From positions 1-37,271 of the IMG/VR virus record IMGVR_UViG_3300036870_000026: a stretch of DNA of 37,271 nt. The stretch is one strand, 5' to 3'. This DNA comes from a virus. How positions within the stretch are numbered: the stretch's first letter is position 1; every line of letters starts with the position of its first letter. Positions 7,931 through 14,989 of the stretch are shown here, in pieces. Below the pieces are notes generated by a model. The model saw nothing but the letters and a program-made list of their open reading frames with translations, did no database searches and was not told the DNA's origin. The translations under genes were made by a program, and so were the position numbers.

Positions 7931-8406
7931 TCTTCCTTCGGAGGAACCGTGGCCGCCGAGTCGGTTGGAGGTGGCGCGCCATCGACGGCGGCCACGCCTC
8001 GGCGGAGTGAAGGTGGCGGGGCTAGGCGTTCGGGGATCTTCTTCGCCGCCTCCAATTCAGGCAGATACAAGCCGACGAGATAGCTCAAAATAGCGGGATC
8101 GTTCGCCCACCGCACCTTGAGGTGCTCGATCTCCACTTCGATACTCCATGCACGCAATGCCGCAGCACCGCGCCCGAGGTACGACGATCGACCTCTGCGA
8201 GCATGATGCTTATCTAGGTACTTCGTGGCGTTCTCCAAAAGGAATGGATCATCGGCGAATCGCCCGAGCCCAATGTTGCATTCCGCACAAATGATCCCAC
8301 GGAGGCGTCCGGTGTCGTGATCGTGATCAGCGACACCCGGCTTTGCGACGCGGCGAAAGCAAATCGGGCACGTCGTTGTCCAACTCTGTTGGAATTCTCC
8401 GCTCAC
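7927..8406 (-). CDS. Recombination endonuclease VII-like protein
   Basis: The product has 159 residues, starting with GTG at 8406 directly after the stop of the upstream gene. The core CPICFRRVAKPGVADHDHDTGRLRG followed by CAECNIGLGRFADDP has the CxxC...DHDH...CxxCN pattern of T4 gp49-type endonuclease VII, an HNH-superfamily nuclease that resolves branched DNA. It has an extended C-terminal helical region and an acidic, Pro-rich tail (PPPTDSAATVPPKEE) absent from minimal homologues. It could serve as the virus's Holliday junction resolvase or be a homing enzyme. Its regular operon position favours the former. Confidence 0.8.
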   Translation of the reverse strand: MSGEFQQSWTTTCPICFRRVAKPGVADHDHDTGRLRGIICAECNIGLGRFADDPFLLENATKYLDKHHARRGRSSYLGRGAAALRAWSIEVEIEHLKVRWANDPAILSYLVGLYLPELEAAKKIPERLAPPPSLRRGVAAVDGAPPPTDSAATVPPKEE

Positions 8407-8775
8407 TTACAGCCCCTTCACGCCGACGCTCTTGAAAGCGTCCCTGACCTTTTCTTGCCACTCCTCGAATTCGGCGCGCGTGATCGGTGAAGCCTTCCGG
8501 CACCATCCGCACGTTGTGCCTCTACCGTGAGTGCACATGAGCCCCGGCATCGGAAAAGTCGGCCACTCAACTTCCTTGCAGCCTTGCGCCCACCACTCGC
8601 GGAGGCGCGGCTCGATGCAGGCGCGGACGCGCTCGATCTGCGCGCGTCGAGCTTGGCAATCGGTGCAGAACCCGCCCGAGCCGGGTCCATACTCCGCCGT
8701 GTGCCGATGGATCTGCCGCTGCAATTCCGTGATCTCGCCGCGGAGTTCGTCGATCTCCTTCATCGTCACGGGCAT
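8407..8775 (-). CDS. Coiled-coil plus zinc-ribbon-like small protein
   Basis: The product has 122 residues. The ATG at 8775 overlaps the end of the methyltransferase gene. An N-terminal helix (KEIDELRGEITELQRQIHRHTAEY) is followed by GFCTDCQARR, then MCTHGRGTTCGWCRKA, two Cys pairs that suggest metal binding. No family recognised. An alternative start at the internal ATG (8763) would remove four residues. Confidence 0.55.
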   Translation of the reverse strand: MPVTMKEIDELRGEITELQRQIHRHTAEYGPGSGGFCTDCQARRAQIERVRACIEPRLREWWAQGCKEVEWPTFPMPGLMCTHGRGTTCGWCRKASPITRAEFEEWQEKVRDAFKSVGVKGL

Positions 8776-10103
8776 GACTTCTTCTCCTCGGCGTGAGCGA
8801 TGCGACGCCGCGCGATCTCGACGTACTCCGCTTCGCGCTCGATGCCGGCGAAGGTGAAGCCGGCGCGGATCGCCGCGACTCCAGTCGAGCCCGAGCCCAT
8901 GAAGGGGTCGAGCACGAGCCCGTCGGGGGGCGTAATGAGCTTGATCAGGTACTCCATGAGGGAGACCGACTTCACGGTGGGATGATGGTTGCGAGCGCCG
9001 CCGCCCCGGCCAGCGCCAGCCCGCGGCGACTGGAGGCCGGCAGAGCCATCGGTGCGATCGGTCGCCTCGCCACCCGAGCGCGGCGAGAGGTCGTCGCAGC
9101 CGGCGTCCCGTTCCTTCCGGCTCGCCTTCGCGACGTAGAAGAAGCGGGAGGCGCCCTTGCTAGCGTTGACGTGGTTGAATTCGGCGCCCGATCCACGCGG
9201 GGTCATAGCGCCCATTGCCACCGACTCGATCGATAGGGCCGTAGACGGACCCTTGTTCCCCCGATCTAGAAGCGCCCCCGACTGTGCGTCGAGCATCGCG
9301 GCGGCCTCCTCGTCCAACGTTACGTTGGCGGGCCAGCGTCCGGTTGCTGCGTCAAATTCGGATCGGTCGCTACCGGCAAAATTACCCGTCGTCCGATTTC
9401 CGCCGACGGCACCGCCGTCGTCATACTTGCCAGGATGCCGCTTCTCTGTACCAATCCGGCTCGCGTCGATGTTGAGCCCTCCGGTGCCATGCGCGACCAC
9501 GTTGGCGGCCACGGTCCCTTCGAGCGGCTTGCGAACGAGGATCCAGTGCTCCGCGGCGGGCTTGAGGGCCGTGCCCCAACCATCGAACTTGATCGCCTTG
9601 GTGGTCGTCGGCGCCGTGATCGGAATGGTTCCGGCCTTGCCAACCATTCCGGTTCCGTAGTTGTGAACCTTCACGTCTTCGGAATTCAAGACGCGCGTAA
9701 CCTCTTTCTCTCCGACGACGGCACGCACGGCGCCGGCCGCGTCGTCGATCGCCTTCGAGACGTTCAACGACTTCGGGAAGCCGCTCCCGAAAAGGTGCAT
9801 CACGATGTCGCGCACCTCGAAGCCAGCGTCTTCGAGCGCGGTCGCGGTCCAATGCGAGGTCCGCGGGAGCGCCCACACGAGTCCGTGCGCGCCGGGCTTC
9901 ATCACACGGAGGCACTCGACGAAGATCGAGGCGAATGCCTTGACCCACTCGTCGCGGTGCCCATGATCATGGTCCCACTCTTTTCCCATGAAGGAGATCC
10001 CAGCCGGCGGATCGCAAACGAGCGCGTCCACCGACGCGGCCGGCATCTTCGGGAGCCACTCGCGGGCGTCCCCCAGCTTCAAGATGTAACGATCGCCTTC
10101 CAT
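8766..10103 (-). CDS. Class beta DNA (cytosine-N4 / adenine-N6) methyltransferase
   Basis: The product has 445 residues; the ATG at 10103 has the ribosome site GGAAGTAG. Motif IV, near the N-terminus, is DPPAGISFMGKEWD (residues 31-44), and the AdoMet-binding FxGxG motif DPFMGSGSTG lies near residue 400, the order expected of a beta-class N4/N6 methyltransferase. The usual final aromatic or Tyr/Phe of DPPY is Ala here, as in several phage members. The 200-residue middle is Gly/Arg-rich and may hold the target recognition region. Without a restriction partner nearby, protection of viral DNA from host restriction is the likely role. Confidence 0.88.
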   Translation of the reverse strand: MEGDRYILKLGDAREWLPKMPAASVDALVCDPPAGISFMGKEWDHDHGHRDEWVKAFASIFVECLRVMKPGAHGLVWALPRTSHWTATALEDAGFEVRDIVMHLFGSGFPKSLNVSKAIDDAAGAVRAVVGEKEVTRVLNSEDVKVHNYGTGMVGKAGTIPITAPTTTKAIKFDGWGTALKPAAEHWILVRKPLEGTVAANVVAHGTGGLNIDASRIGTEKRHPGKYDDGGAVGGNRTTGNFAGSDRSEFDAATGRWPANVTLDEEAAAMLDAQSGALLDRGNKGPSTALSIESVAMGAMTPRGSGAEFNHVNASKGASRFFYVAKASRKERDAGCDDLSPRSGGEATDRTDGSAGLQSPRAGAGRGGGARNHHPTVKSVSLMEYLIKLITPPDGLVLDPFMGSGSTGVAAIRAGFTFAGIEREAEYVEIARRRIAHAEEKKSCP

Positions 10104-10107
10104 CGGG

Positions 10108-10473
10108 CTACTTCCAGTCTTCGGGGTAGACGATGGGGACGTTCATGCCACTCGCGTAGCCGATCTCTTCGCTCATGCCATCGGAGATGCCGTCCCGACT
10201 CCAGACCCACGCCTCGTCCGCCTTGGCGAGCCACGCGCGGCCCGCCCTCATCCCGAGGCGGCGCTCCTCGGGCTTCCGGTCGTCGAGGAAGAGCGGGTAG
10301 AAGACGTGAGGGGCAAAGGCCGCGTGGCCGTACTTCGTCATCACCTCGTGGCAGAGCGCCTCGGCGTGCTCCATGTTCGTCTGGAGAAGATCGGCGCGAT
10401 CCGCGTCGGTGCGGCACTTCTCCAGTTGCGACGGCGTGCCGCGCAATGGAAAGATGATAAAGACGGTCTTCAT
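10108..10473 (-). CDS. DUF4406/DUF7768-like protein with deoxyribosyltransferase-type fold
   Basis: The product has 121 residues. It begins MKTVFIIFPLRG and ends with SDGMSEEIGYASGMNVPIVYPED, the pattern of small phage proteins related to nucleoside 2-deoxyribosyltransferase (FIxxPxRG at the start, a GM-E-E-Ax--G motif near the end). The middle (HAAFAPHVFYPLFLDDRKPEER) agrees. The family fold binds nucleotides; the real substrate is unknown. It overlaps the upstream gene by ATGA and lies 4 bases before the methyltransferase. Confidence 0.65.
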   Translation of the reverse strand: MKTVFIIFPLRGTPSQLEKCRTDADRADLLQTNMEHAEALCHEVMTKYGHAAFAPHVFYPLFLDDRKPEERRLGMRAGRAWLAKADEAWVWSRDGISDGMSEEIGYASGMNVPIVYPEDWK

Positions 10474-10679
10474 TTCGGCCTCGGAAGTGTGGTGATCTGA
10501 ACGTCTACGACGTCATTGATTCGGAACTCTCCGACGAGGTCAGCATCATCTTCGTTGACGGAGAAAACGATCGGGGCACCATCGGTTTCGATCGTCACTT
10601 CGATCTTGCCTCCGTCGTCCGAACTCGCCAGCTTCGTTACCATGCCCTCGAAGCGGACTTGAGCGCACTTCTTGCTCAT
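10470..10679 (-). CDS. Small beta-rich hypothetical protein
   Basis: The product has 69 residues, overlapping both neighbours by ATGA. Alternating strands (QVRFEGMVTKLASSDDGGKIEVTIETDG, INDVVDVQITTLPRPK) could form a small OB-like or beta-barrel domain. No family recognised. Confidence 0.55.
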   Translation of the reverse strand: MSKKCAQVRFEGMVTKLASSDDGGKIEVTIETDGAPIVFSVNEDDADLVGEFRINDVVDVQITTLPRPK

Positions 10680-10921
10680 CTAACCCCCCGCTCGCGATCC
10701 ACCGCGCGCTCTGCCTGCATTCGACGCACGAAGTCTCCGATCGCGATGTTCGCGCGGTAGTTGACACCGCCGCTGCCGTTCGCGTAGTTAAGCCAACGCG
10801 CCCGCTCGGCGCTCTTCTGCCATCGGACGTAACAGCCGCCGCAGAACGCGAAGCGCGGGTCAACGCCCTCCGTCGAATCCCCGCACACCAAGCAACCCCG
10901 CCACTTCGCGTCCTGCGCCAT
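10676..10921 (-). CDS. Small Cys-rich (zinc-ribbon-like) protein
   Basis: The product has 81 residues. The second ATG (10921) is preferred over that at 10927 because the AAGGGGG site is only correctly spaced for it. CLVCGD...FAFCGGCY gives two CxxC pairs in the first 35 residues, followed by a basic helical tail with RRMQAERAVDRERG. Function unknown. It is part of the replication operon. Confidence 0.55.
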   Translation of the reverse strand: MAQDAKWRGCLVCGDSTEGVDPRFAFCGGCYVRWQKSAERARWLNYANGSGGVNYRANIAIGDFVRRMQAERAVDRERGVR

Positions 10922-10954
10922 GTGCATCCCCCTTCTCGAAGGCTTGCTCGCGAG

Positions 10955-11509
10955 CTACCCGAAGAGCTTCCCGATGGGGGGCTTGCCGGCCCCATTGGCG
11001 GTCTGCGAGGGCGGAGGCACGTTCGAGCCAGCGCCGCCGCTGCCGCCCTGCGCCGCGTTGAACGCCTCGAACTGCGCCGCGGTCGCGAACTCCTTGTCGT
11101 TGAGGTTCTTCTGCCCCTTGGCGTTCACGCCGTCCACGAAGCGGACGATGACGAAGCACGACGCGCCGGTCCCGTCCTTGCCCATGAACCACCGGGGATC
11201 GACCTCGACCTTCCCGAGCGCGGACTCCAGCATCCCACACGAGAGGAGCGCCGTCTTGAGCTTGCGGACGTTGCCGGCCTTCGAGAAGTCGGTGCCGAGG
11301 TAGAGGGTCGTCTCGACGCCGCTCGACAGCATGACGGTGACCGCGATCGACTTCTTGCCGTCGTCCTTGACGTGCAAGCACGAGCCGACGACCTTGCCGG
11401 TGTACGCGCCCGGCTCCGGGTCGGTCATGCCACCCTTCGTCGGGTCCCACGGATCCACGCCCGTGAAGTCCACGGGCACGGAATACTGCGCCTGATCCTG
11501 TGCAGCCAT
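10955..11509 (-). CDS. Probable single-stranded DNA-binding protein
   Basis: The product has 184 residues, with a good ribosome site (GAAGGAGAATCATC). The first 130 residues are beta-rich (GAYTGKVVGSCLHVKDDGKKSIAVTVMLSSG, ASCFVIVRFVDG), followed by a flexible Gly/Pro-rich tail (GGSGGAGSNVPPPSQTANG) ending GKPPIGKLFG. This architecture, and its place between a Sak4-like ATPase and the replication genes, matches phage ssDNA-binding/recombination mediator proteins. The tail is not acidic as in bacterial SSB, so the call is by architecture and context. Confidence 0.55.
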   Translation of the reverse strand: MAAQDQAQYSVPVDFTGVDPWDPTKGGMTDPEPGAYTGKVVGSCLHVKDDGKKSIAVTVMLSSGVETTLYLGTDFSKAGNVRKLKTALLSCGMLESALGKVEVDPRWFMGKDGTGASCFVIVRFVDGVNAKGQKNLNDKEFATAAQFEAFNAAQGGSGGAGSNVPPPSQTANGAGKPPIGKLFG

Positions 11510-11578
11510 GATGATTCTCCTTCGGTGAATGCGTCGATCCCCGACGCGAGGCCCTGCCGACTGACGGTTGAGCTTCTT

Positions 11579-11773
11579 CTAGGCGGAGAGGTGGACGCCC
11601 TCGACGAACGCCGTGACGAGCGGCGTCGCGGCTTCGGCGTGGCGAATGTGGACGGGCGCGACGGAACGCCGGCCGCCGTTGTAACGGCGGGCCTGGCGCG
11701 CTTCGTAGCGGCGCATCTTGGCGGCCTTGCCGATGCCGCCGAGGTAGTGACGGGATTGGACGCGACGGCTCAT
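11579..11773 (-). CDS. Small basic hypothetical protein
   Basis: The product has 64 residues; the ATG at 11773 follows the ATPase stop by a few bases, with an AAGGGGTGA site. The first half is strongly Arg-rich and could bind nucleic acid (MSRRVQSRHYLGG...MRRYEARQARRYNGGRR). The second half is hydrophobic. No family recognised. The 69 bases between it and the next gene (11510-11578) show nothing beyond that gene's ribosome site. Confidence 0.5.
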   Translation of the reverse strand: MSRRVQSRHYLGGIGKAAKMRRYEARQARRYNGGRRSVAPVHIRHAEAATPLVTAFVEGVHLSA

Positions 11774-11777
11774 GTGA

Positions 11778-12713
11778 TCACCCCTTGAAGAAGAACTTGC
11801 GACGGTGCTTCGCGAGCGCGCTGCGGAGGAAGGCGCGATCCCAGGCGTCGCGGCACGCCCACAGCGCGTGGCGGGGGTCCGGGTCACGGCCGAGGCACGC
11901 CTCTTCGAGTTGCCCGAGCACGGCGCGGGCCTGCGTGAGATCGACGACGCCCTTGCCCGACATGATCGCTTGGGCCGCGGTCTCGACCCACGGCTCGTGC
12001 CACTCCAGCGCCGCGAGCCGGCGCGGGGCGAACTTCGGGTTGCCGTTCTCGCGCGCTGCGAGCCGCAGGATCTCCCCGATATTCATCGGGGCCATGTCGG
12101 GCGTCGTGTTCGTCCGGTCCTTGGTGCGCCACTCGGGGTCCGCGGGGTCGCAGCGGTAGACGACCGGCCAGCCGATCGCGGCGGCCATGCCCGAGGGAAT
12201 CGGCTGCGCGCGGAGCACGATGTCAGCCGCCGCGGGGACGTCGTAGGGCAGGGTCTTCCCGGGCAAGGCCGGGCAGCCCGGCAGTCGGATCCCGTTGTCC
12301 ATACGGGGAGGAAGCTCGTGCATCGTGAGGATCCCGTGCATCCCGCATCGGCGCAGGGCTTCGCGGAGGTCGAGCACGTAGCGGTGGACCGCGCCCCACA
12401 GGTCGAAGCCGCCCACGCCACTCCGTTCGAGCGAGCGGACCTGACGCTTCACGTAGAGCGTGAAGTCGTCCACCACGAGGGCGTCGGCTTGACCGGGCTT
12501 GGTCGCCTCGACGATCTTGATCATGTCGGGGATGGTATCGACGTCGCGCACGTCGGCCGGCTCGAAGCCGGCCACGCCCATCGAGGGCTTCAAGGCGCCG
12601 GGCGCGGCGATGAAACGCCCACGAGGGAACGACATGAGGGCGTCGGTGGACTTCCCCGTGCCGATGGCGCCCATGAGAATGACAAAGACCGGCTGATCTG
12701 CGATGGCGCCCAT
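11778..12713 (-). CDS. Sak4/RecA-like P-loop ATPase
   Basis: The product has 311 residues from an ATG at 12713. Walker A is GAIGTGKST (residues 15-23) and Walker B is ADALVVDDF (about 76-84). A conserved LTMHELPPR segment follows. The size and single RecA-type core match Sak4-family ssDNA annealing/recombination ATPases of phages, or the related phage nucleotide-binding AAA_24 family. A probable SSB downstream supports recombination-dependent replication. It has its own promoter (12747-12774). Confidence 0.75.
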   Translation of the reverse strand: MGAIADQPVFVILMGAIGTGKSTDALMSFPRGRFIAAPGALKPSMGVAGFEPADVRDVDTIPDMIKIVEATKPGQADALVVDDFTLYVKRQVRSLERSGVGGFDLWGAVHRYVLDLREALRRCGMHGILTMHELPPRMDNGIRLPGCPALPGKTLPYDVPAAADIVLRAQPIPSGMAAAIGWPVVYRCDPADPEWRTKDRTNTTPDMAPMNIGEILRLAARENGNPKFAPRRLAALEWHEPWVETAAQAIMSGKGVVDLTQARAVLGQLEEACLGRDPDPRHALWACRDAWDRAFLRSALAKHRRKFFFKG

Positions 12714-12746
12714 TGTTCTCCTCGACTCTCGAAACCCGTGCCGCGC

Positions 12747-12774
12747 ACCCTAGCACGGGATCTGAAACTGGCAA
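12747..12774 (-). promoter_or_regulatory. Internal promoter for the recombination/replication operon
   Basis: Leftward TTGCCA (12774-12769), 16-base spacer, TAGGGT (12752-12747), in the short gap between the nuclease stop and the ATPase start. It shares the TTGnCn / TAGnnT pattern of the other three putative promoters. A GCACGGG / CCCGTGC dyad overlaps the spacer. Confidence 0.45.
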
Positions 12775-12781
12775 GTTTTCG

Positions 12782-13600
12782 TCAGGTCCCCCAACGGCAC
12801 TTCTCCACGAAATCGCACGGCCCGTAGGGTGTCATGCAGGTGTATTCGGAGGTCGCCATCGGCCAGAGTGACACATCCCCGGCCGCTTCGAGGTCCCGGA
12901 TCCGGCGCTCCGCGTTCGCCACGTTCTTGGGGAAGCGCCCGAGGGCCCACGGGGACGGGCGCGGTGCGCTGCGCTCGCACTTCCCGTCGTTGCAGCCGAC
13001 CACGTTGATCAGGACGCCGCCGAAGTCGCGGCCGTAGGTCGCGAGCCCGAGGTGATGGAGGCCGAAGAACTGCCCGGAGAGTTGATAGCGCGCGAACGTC
13101 TTGTCTTCGATGCGCCCGACGAACTTGTGGTCGCAGATCCAAATCTTCCCGGTGGACGCGCGCCAGATCAAGTCGGCCCTGGCCGTGTAGAGGAAGCCCT
13201 CGAAGTGCGTCGAGAGCAGCTTCTCGATCCCGATGACCTCGAAGCTCTCCGCCGCGTAGACCTTGCGGTAACGCTCGAACCCGGTCAGGGCCGCACGCCG
13301 GCCCTCGTCTCCGAGCGTCCCATGCCGCTCCGCGACGATCTGCGATGCTTCGAGCGGGCTGTAGAACTGCGCCGGATCCTCGCCGCGCTCGATGCACGCC
13401 CGCTGCGCGTAGTAGTGAGCGAGCATGACGTGACCGAGCGTGCCGCGCACGAGCGGGAAAGTCGGCTCCATGACGACGCCAGCGACGCGGCGCCAATAGT
13501 ATCTCATGGGACAGGTCACGAATGACTCAATCCTGTGCCATCCCCGCGGCGACGGACCCGTGTCGATGAGGATCGGCGTCGTCAAGGTCTCTCCGGGCAT
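12782..13600 (-). CDS. PD-(D/E)XK nuclease with Cys cluster (Cas4/RecB-like)
   Basis: The product has 272 residues. ATG 13600 overlaps the previous gene by 19 bases; a TTG at 13585 inside a TTGA overlap with GGAGAG in front is an alternative start. The catalytic core is YTARADLIWR...IWICDHKFV (Asp, then D-x-K), followed by the QLSGQFFGL helix typical of RecB-family nucleases. Cysteines at SFVTCPMRYYW and CMTPYGPCDFVEKC fit a four-Cys iron-sulfur cluster as in Cas4/AddB. With the Sak4-like ATPase downstream, it probably acts as the recombination exonuclease. There is no CRISPR array here. Confidence 0.82.
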   Translation of the reverse strand: MPGETLTTPILIDTGPSPRGWHRIESFVTCPMRYYWRRVAGVVMEPTFPLVRGTLGHVMLAHYYAQRACIERGEDPAQFYSPLEASQIVAERHGTLGDEGRRAALTGFERYRKVYAAESFEVIGIEKLLSTHFEGFLYTARADLIWRASTGKIWICDHKFVGRIEDKTFARYQLSGQFFGLHHLGLATYGRDFGGVLINVVGCNDGKCERSAPRPSPWALGRFPKNVANAERRIRDLEAAGDVSLWPMATSEYTCMTPYGPCDFVEKCRWGT

Positions 13601-13887
13601 CGAATGGTGTGAAGGAACTGCGCTCGGCACTCCGGGCATTCGTAGCCGTGTGGGACGGGCGGGATGCGCGCCCACGGCGGCGCAGCATCCGAAGAGGCGT
13701 CCCACCAACGGCGCCAGATGAAACCGGCGACGAGATGGTAGATGAGCACGAACACGGCGAGCATGACCGCGGCGCCGTCGTGCCTAGATCCCGTCGCCAT
13801 GCCAAGAGCGAGCGCAAGGATCGCGAGGAAGTAGCGATCCATCTCGCGCATGTATTCTGCGAGCGTGAAGGTGTCGCTCTTGCTCAC
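13582..13887 (-). CDS. Two-span membrane protein with C-terminal CxxC
   Basis: The product has 101 residues. The GTG at 13887 overlaps the previous stop (GTGA) with GAAGAAGCC in front. Two hydrophobic segments (YFLAILALALGMATG and AVMLAVFVLIYHLVAGFIW) are followed by a soluble tail with ECPECRAQFLHTIRC, a zinc-ribbon-like pair. Function unknown. It belongs to a group of four small membrane proteins between the helicase and the nuclease. Confidence 0.55.
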   Translation of the reverse strand: MSKSDTFTLAEYMREMDRYFLAILALALGMATGSRHDGAAVMLAVFVLIYHLVAGFIWRRWWDASSDAAPPWARIPPVPHGYECPECRAQFLHTIRCPERP

Positions 13888-14087
13888 GGCTTCTTCTCCG
13901 CAGGAAGTCCGGGAGCGTAGTGCGTTTGCTGAACGCAAACGAAAGGTGGAAGATCCCACCCGCGCGATAGTTGCATGGTCTGTTTCCCTGCGGCCACGCA
14001 CTCAGCCTGCGAGATGAAGCCGGGGAGAATGACGGGAAGGGGGTCTCCTCCAACCCGAATCACCGTGATCAAGATCCAAGTGATCAT
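13884..14087 (-). CDS. Small N-anchored hypothetical protein
   Basis: The product has 67 residues, with ATGA and GTGA overlaps on the two sides. A hydrophobic N-terminus (MITWILITVIRVGG) could be an anchor or a weak signal sequence. Two Cys residues (AECVAAG and PFVCVQQ) are typical of small exported phage proteins with one disulfide. No family recognised. Confidence 0.5.
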   Translation of the reverse strand: MITWILITVIRVGGDPLPVILPGFISQAECVAAGKQTMQLSRGWDLPPFVCVQQTHYAPGLPAEKKP

Positions 14088-14440
14088 GGCTTTGGCTCCT
14101 CGGCGAGCTTGGTGATGATCGCCCGCCTCGGCAGCGGCTTCACGCCGAGGTTCTCGGTCGGGATGACGGTGATGGTGAGCACGTCCGTCTTGATCGAGAG
14201 GGTCCGTGGTGCGGCGAGCGCGGTGACCTTCTCGTCGATCTCGCGCAAGAGCCGGGTCTGCTCTTCGATGGCGGCGACGAGGGGGTCCGCCTTGGCAGTC
14301 TTCTCGTGCGGGACGAGGGCGTCGATGGCAAAGATGATGGCAAAGATGATCCCGATGATAACGATCATGGCGAGGCCGATGACGATGAGAGTCGCAATCG
14401 TGTCGATCGCCTTGTCGCTGATCTTCCTGGGCTCGGTCAC
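14084..14440 (-). CDS. Single-span membrane protein with coiled coil
   Basis: The product has 118 residues from a GTG at 14440 (GTGA overlap). A very hydrophobic stretch (TLIVIGLAMIVIIGIIFAI) is near residue 25, then a helix with heptad character (LVAAIEEQTRLLREIDEKVTAL) and a short beta-type tail. It resembles a membrane-anchored coiled-coil protein, such as a spanin-like or holin-accessory protein, but no family is certain. Confidence 0.5.
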   Translation of the reverse strand: MTEPRKISDKAIDTIATLIVIGLAMIVIIGIIFAIIFAIDALVPHEKTAKADPLVAAIEEQTRLLREIDEKVTALAAPRTLSIKTDVLTITVIPTENLGVKPLPRRAIITKLAEEPKP

Positions 14441-14988
14441 GGCGCCCTCGGAGGCGGCGCGTCCGCCGGCAACGTCGGCTCGACGACGTAGGCGTCTCTG
14501 TTGAACTGGACCGCCATGTCGGAGCGGAGCCGGGCGGCGAGCATGTTGAGGGGGGCCACGCGGAGCGGCTCCGTGTGATCCTTCGACCGCGCCCGGAGTT
14601 GCGCCGCGATCCAGAGCACGAGCGCCGGGACCAACGCCGTATCCTCGATCCGCGGCTCCCAACGGATCGTGAAGATCGGGAGCTTGCCCGACTTGTAGAT
14701 CGAGGAGGGGTCGAGGCGCGGCTCCACCTTCGAGGGCGATGAGATCGTCCACTCGATGAAGCCGCCCCACGGCAGATCGAGCACGGCTTCGCCGAACGTG
14801 CGGGTCGCCTCGAACCGGATGATCGAGAGGGCTTCGTTGAGCAAGGGCGGCGGGACGCCGACCGACTGCCAGTGGAGTTCCGATCTCTGCTGGAGATCCT
14901 GCATGACCTGTCGGTGCTTCCACCGGGACACCGCGAAGGGGACCGCGAGGATCAGCACCATGACGACGATGACGATTGCGACGATCAT
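14437..14988 (-). CDS. N-anchored hypothetical protein
   Basis: The product has 183 residues. The ATG at 14988 directly follows the helicase stop, with GGAGACGGG as ribosome site. The N-terminal segment IVAIVIVVMVLILAVPFAV is a membrane anchor, followed by a soluble domain with helices and strands (GGFIEWTISSPSKVEPRL, LPIFTIRWEPRIED). The tail is Pro-rich. No family recognised. Confidence 0.5.
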   Translation of the reverse strand: MIVAIVIVVMVLILAVPFAVSRWKHRQVMQDLQQRSELHWQSVGVPPPLLNEALSIIRFEATRTFGEAVLDLPWGGFIEWTISSPSKVEPRLDPSSIYKSGKLPIFTIRWEPRIEDTALVPALVLWIAAQLRARSKDHTEPLRVAPLNMLAARLRSDMAVQFNRDAYVVEPTLPADAPPPRAP

Positions 14989-14989
14989 T

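Noticed and set aside
12782-13600. Cas4-like nuclease as sign of a CRISPR system
   Set aside because: No CRISPR repeats and no cas1/cas2 in the window; the gene fits a viral recombination nuclease.
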